22,067 bases of DNA from Reclinomonas americana ATCC 50394. Lineage: Eukaryota > Jakobida > Jakobea > Jakobida. Location: contig PS015017.1 of assembly GCA_048213135.1 (NCBI GenBank), forward strand, positions 63,967-86,033, in the 5' to 3' direction. Made by a program: the position numbers and the translations under genes. This document shows positions 18,628 through 22,067 of the stretch, in pieces. Below the pieces are notes generated by a model. The model was not told where the DNA came from, did not search any database, and was given only the letters and a program-made list of their open reading frames with translations. Position 1 is the first letter of the stretch. The number at the start of each line of letters is the position of its first letter.

Positions 18628-19862
18628 ATCCGGAGCCTGACGGAGCACCACCAGTCAGACCTGTGCGTGTGAGTGCGAGTGTGGTCAGTGCGTTTTGCAC
18701 CTCAGAAATCGAGGGCGAGTGAAAAAATGGCACACAAACCGAGGGAGGTGGCCTGGATTGCGAAGAAATCGGCACCCGGGTCGGTGCGCTTCACGGCCTG
18801 CTGCACCAGCTGACCGAAGATAGAGAAGCCATACTTGGCCGTCAGACGCTTGTAGAACTCGCACGCACGGAACGAGTTTCCGCGCTCATCCAGCGGCGGC
18901 GACCAGAAAGTGATGCCCATGACGCCTGTGTATATACAACGGGACGTCAGTGATTCAGTGTGTGTGCGCGTGTCGCGAAAATAGAGACGACGAACCTGGG
19001 ATCACCACCATGACGGCGCCCGAGACACCGGACTTGGCCGGCACACCCACCGTGCACGCCCACTCGCCCGACGAGTCGTACATGCCGGCGCACAGCATCA
19101 TCTGCAGGGAGTTCTTCACGGTCTCCGACGAAACCACGCGCCTGCGTTGGTGTGAGACGACAAGTGCAAAACAACAACAACAACTACAACAAACAAGTTG
19201 ATGCGCAACTCTCCAGTCAGCGGGCACACGCCGCCGTTGGCCAGGGTGGCAGCCATCACCGACATCTTGCGGGTGGTGATGAGGACAGAGCACACCTGGA
19301 AGTAGAACTCCAGCGTGTCGTGAATGTTGGTGCCCTCGGGGAACACGCCGTTCTCGTGCTGTGCGTTGATGAGTTTTTCGACAATCATCTCCTTCTCTCC
19401 CTCTGCACCTCGCACACAAACTCACCATGTAGTACGCCAGAGCGTAGTTGCGGTCGGCAGTGTCCTTCTCCGACAGGTAGGTGGCCTGGTCGAAACCAAC
19501 ACGGGCGCCACCGGCAAAATCGGCAAAGCGCTTCAGCAGGTAGGCGAAGCGAGTGGACGACGCGGCCTTCTGGCGGATCATCGAGCACGACGCAATGGCA
19601 CCGGCATTGATCATCGGGTTGTGCGGCTTGTTCTTGCGGTCGAGCACGAACTCGTTGAAGGCGCGGCCTGACGGCTCCACACCAATGTGCGAGTGCACCT
19701 GTGTGGCGCAATATTTTGTGCGATGAGCACGAGCAGAGAAAGCGTGTCGCACACACACACATACAGAGCAAACAAACCTCATCGGGGCCGCACTCCTCGC
19801 TGGCGAGGCAGTAGGTGAAGACCTTGGAGACGGATTGCATGGTGAAATCAATGTCCACATCG
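18628..19862 (-). CDS. Glutaminase catalytic domain, in a reversed contig
   Basis: Minus-strand exons: 19862..19778, 19698..19426, 19391..19210, 19141..18996, 18925..18740, and 18660..18628 into the gap. They carry the catalytic core in order: QSVSK (catalytic Ser and Lys at about residues 174 and 177, the S-x-x-K of the beta-lactamase-like fold), [82 protein letters not shown], and [12 protein letters not shown]. These fit exactly between the plus-strand exons on each side. Ankyrin repeats, present in animal enzymes, are not seen after the core. The exon starting at 19391 has an uncertain border. One intron starts GTTGCG, and the junction restores the family sequence G-E-R-V. The contig is flanked by N gaps on both sides and is most likely placed backwards. 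Confidence 0.92.
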
Positions 19863-19910
19863 CTGAATCAAAGAGAAATGACGCACATGTCAGTGCGAGG
19901 GAATCGAGGC

Positions 19911-20227
19911 NNNNNNNNNNNNNNNNNNNNNNNNNNNNNNNNNNNNNNNNNNNNNNNNNNNNNNNNNNNNNNNNNNNNNNNNNNNNNNNNNNNNNNNNNN
20001 NNNNNNNNNNNNNNNNNNNNNNNNNNNNNNNNNNNNNNNNNNNNNNNNNNNNNNNNNNNNNNNNNNNNNNNNNNNNNNNNNNNNNNNNNNNNNNNNNNNN
20101 NNNNNNNNNNNNNNNNNNNNNNNNNNNNNNNNNNNNNNNNNNNNNNNNNNNNNNNNNNNNNNNNNNNNNNNNNNNNNNNNNNNNNNNNNNNNNNNNNNNN
20201 NNNNNNNNNNNNNNNNNNNNNNNNNNN
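19911..20227. other. Assembly gap (317 N), right border of a reversed contig
   Basis: After flipping the contig, the 18628 end would abut this gap. Some C-terminal coding sequence (Ser/Gly/Ala-rich) probably lies inside it. Confidence 0.9.
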
Positions 20228-20611
20228 CGGCCTCAGCAGCCGCTCCTGCCTCCTCTGCCGCCGCCGCTGCCGCTGCGGCAGCAGCAGCTGCATCTGGTGC
20301 CTCGTCGTCGATGGCTCCTCCGGCAGCGACGCCGCGCTCAAGTCTCCCGGCGACTGCCTACTCGTCGCTGGACAGCTTTGACCGCTTCGGTGCCGGTGCT
20401 CGCACCAATGGTGCCGCCAGCGCCGTGTCCCCCATGTCCGAGGACATGGAGCAGCGCAAGGTACTTAAGAGAGAGAGAGAGAGAGAGAGCGAGGGAAGAA
20501 GAAGCAAGTGCGTGTTTTCTTACACTTTCTGTGCACGTTTCGCAGCGTGGCCGCGATGCCGAGGGCGACGCAGAGGCGCCAGTGATGAAGCGCCCACGCG
20601 CTCGCCATTAA
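20228..20611 (+). CDS. Glutaminase C-terminal tail
   Basis: Exon from the gap edge to 20460, then 20546-20611 ending in TAA. It encodes a poly-Ala tract (about 12 Ala), a Ser/Pro/Ala-rich region with SSLDSFDRFGAG, and a basic end VMKRPRARH. The upstream edge in the reversed contig ([10 protein letters not shown]) has the same low-complexity character, which supports joining them to the glutaminase. An independent small gene cannot be fully excluded because the gap hides the join. The donor is GTACTT, and the intron begins with a GA repeat. The basic tail could be a nuclear or other targeting signal (inference). Confidence 0.7.
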   Translation, partial: RPQQPLLPPLPPPLPLRQQQLHLVPRRRWLLRQRRRAQVSRRLPTRRWTALTASVPVLAPMVPPAPCPPCPRTWSSARYLRERERERAREEEASACFLTLSVHVSQRGRDAEGDAEAPVMKRPRARH

Positions 20612-20808
20612 GCGCCAATTGGCGACCTGCCTGCTACTTATGATCCCGCAGCGCGCATACCAATGCGCGTTGCCAGTGCTTATCTTTTTTTCTTACTTGG
20701 CGGGGGGAGAGGAGACCCCGAGTGAAGAGTGTGAGTGAAACGCGAGAGAACTAAACACACACGGGAGCTTCAATTCTACGACGATGAGGAGGGAACGGAG
20801 AACGCCGC
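20612..20808. other. Convergent intergenic region (glutaminase / Bud20)
   Basis: About 200 bp with the two 3' UTRs. No further gene is supported. Confidence 0.5.
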
Positions 20809-21568
20809 TCACGTATCCGCGGAGAGCATCTTGACCTCGGGCGCCGGGGCCGCAAGCACAGCCGTCGGCTTGGTGGAGGTGACGACCATGCCAAAGTCGG
20901 GGGCCGACAGACCGCTGGCGGCGTCGACCTGTGAGTGTGTATCACGACGAGAGTGAGCGTGGAGGGCCCCAGCAAGAGGAACGACGGGAGGGATGTGTAC
21001 CTCACGCTGCGTGACGGCGGGTACCTGAGCCGCCTTCACGCGCTTCTTGTGAGTCCGCGTCTGGTAGTGCTCGGCCAGCACCGAGTCCGTGATAAAGTGC
21101 CGATCGCAAATGATGCAATAGCACTGGCCACCACCTGTGTGTGCGCGTGATGAGCAAGGAGGAGGAAGGGTGTGAGTGCGTGTGAGAGAGAGGCGCGATC
21201 AAACCAGGGAGATCAGGGTCGAACTCGCGCTTCTTGCTCTCGCCGGTGAGGACCTGCGCAAACACGAGTGCGCGTTAGAGTGTGGGGAGAGCGAGAGAGA
21301 GGAGAGAGAGAGAGTGAGTGATGCACCTCTTTTTGGATGCTTTCCTGGATTTGATCCATGTCCAGTGTGCTGTGTGTGTGTGGGTGGAGGGAGGGAGGGG
21401 CGGGTGAGCAAGGGCATCAGTGAATGTGGCAAGAGATGAGGGGGCGAGAGAGCGCATCGGATGCATTCGTGCACCACATTCCGATCTCTCTCACACACAC
21501 ATGCACACGCTCTTTTCTCACCGGTGCTTCGTCTTGCGAAGATATCTTCCCTGTCGTGCGCGACCCAT
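20809..21568 (-). CDS. Bud20/ZNF593-family C2H2 protein (60S ribosome export)
   Basis: Five exons on the minus strand: 21568..21522, 21369..21327, 21253..21205, 21134..21001, 20928..20809. They total 393 nt (130 aa). The N-terminus MGRARQGRYLRKTKHRTLD matches the Bud20/ZNF593 start (MGR...RTRDLDxI), followed by FDPDLPGGGQ and one C2H2 finger, CIICDRHFITDSVLAEHYQ with H-x5-H and THKKRVK. The family binds pre-60S particles as a late shuttling factor needed for their export from the nucleus (yeast Bud20), and ZNF593 is the human member. The length is within the family's range. The C-terminal exon (GLSAPDFGMVVTSTK) is variable, as usual. The start is the first ATG of the conserved N-terminus. Confidence 0.93.
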
Positions 21569-22067
21569 GGTGGTTGCTTAGCGATGAAGTGAGTGTGACG
21601 GAGTGGATGGTGAGAGGACACGATCACGACGTCCACTGCATCGACAGTGAGCTCTCGCTCAGCAGCAGCAGCAGCAGCAAGAGCAGCAGGCAGCCGGCCA
21701 TGAAACTGTGTGTGCCAAAGAAGCATCAGGAGCACATAATCGCTGGAGCCGACTCGCGAGAGAGTGCATGATCATGATCACGAGAACAACGTCGACGAGC
21801 TTCTGCTCTCACGCGCACGTGTACACTTGAGGTGCGCACTGGCAGCTTTGTGCATTCTGCTATCGTACCCTGCGCTTGGCTTTGCTAGCTGCTTGGTGGG
21901 ATCCGAATCCGCAGCGGAGGAATATTGGACTCGAACATGTGGTTGTCGTCGACGTCTTGCTATGCACACACAAAGAGATTGTCTCGCGTCTCAACACTGT
22001 CGTTCACATCATCTAACTACTTCCCCATCACACAAGAAAACAGAAGTGGTGGACGCCCAGCGATATC
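21569..22067. promoter_or_regulatory. Region upstream of Bud20; no confident gene
   Basis: About 500 bp. It should contain the Bud20 promoter and 5' UTR. It holds the palindrome TGATCATGATCA at 21769-21780, a doubled TGATCA about 200 bp upstream of the Bud20 ATG, and an AGC repeat (21661-21678). A plus-strand frame from 21424 to 21771 is open but overlaps Bud20 exon 1 in antisense, and shows no recognised motif. Confidence 0.45.

Noticed and set aside
18628-19862. Interpretation as an independent bacterial-type glutaminase gene on the minus strand
   Set aside because: It has introns, begins mid-protein with an intron phase matching the plus-strand exon at 18367, and lacks its own start; it completes the split gene.

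Overview
The window is nuclear DNA from a microbial eukaryote. It is GC-rich, with closely packed genes that almost all carry many short introns (mostly 58-82 bp), ending in AG and often containing GA, GT or CA microsatellites. No bacterial operon, tRNA, rRNA, CRISPR array or recognisable transposon was seen. The lineage cannot be fixed from sequence alone; a free-living or parasitic protist is the safest description. The sequence is a scaffold with seven N gaps.

Layout, left to right: (1) the 5' end of a minus-strand secreted Gln/Asn/Gly-repeat protein (1-260). (2) A 10-exon NRAMP metal transporter, plus strand (958-3834), with an unusually long Ser-rich N-terminus. (3) A three-exon ubiquitin-ribosomal eL40 fusion gene, minus strand (4045-4922). 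(4) A METTL25/RRNAD1-family methyltransferase-like gene, plus strand (5091-8339). (5) Two large minus-strand genes of unknown function: 'gene A' (8375-11160, about 707 aa) and 'gene B' (11437-about 16101, about 1316 aa). Both have coiled coils and long low-complexity stretches. (6) An EF-hand glutaminase, plus strand (17377-20611). (7) A Bud20/ZNF593-type C2H2 protein of pre-60S ribosome export, minus strand (20809-21568). Two of the recognised genes (eL40 and Bud20) serve the large ribosomal subunit. Otherwise the genes look like an ordinary housekeeping neighbourhood rather than a cluster with one job.

Exon models were built by hand, and every complete one closes in frame: NRAMP 2211 nt, Ub-eL40 387 nt, gene A 2124 nt, gene B 3951 nt, Bud20 393 nt. 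The main structural surprise is that the METTL25 and glutaminase genes each have a middle segment (7013-7518 and 18628-19910) whose coding strand is opposite to the flanking exons. Each segment is bounded on both sides by N gaps, and flipping it restores the expected protein order. These are almost certainly contigs placed backwards in the scaffold.

The main biological surprises are two. First, 5' splice sites are very often GTTGCG beside GTGCGT, so the same TGCG core sits one base further into the intron. Second, three intergenic regions each hold a tandemly doubled palindromic hexamer. I did not find a convincing new multi-gene system. The two unknown genes and the splice-site grammar are the best leads.
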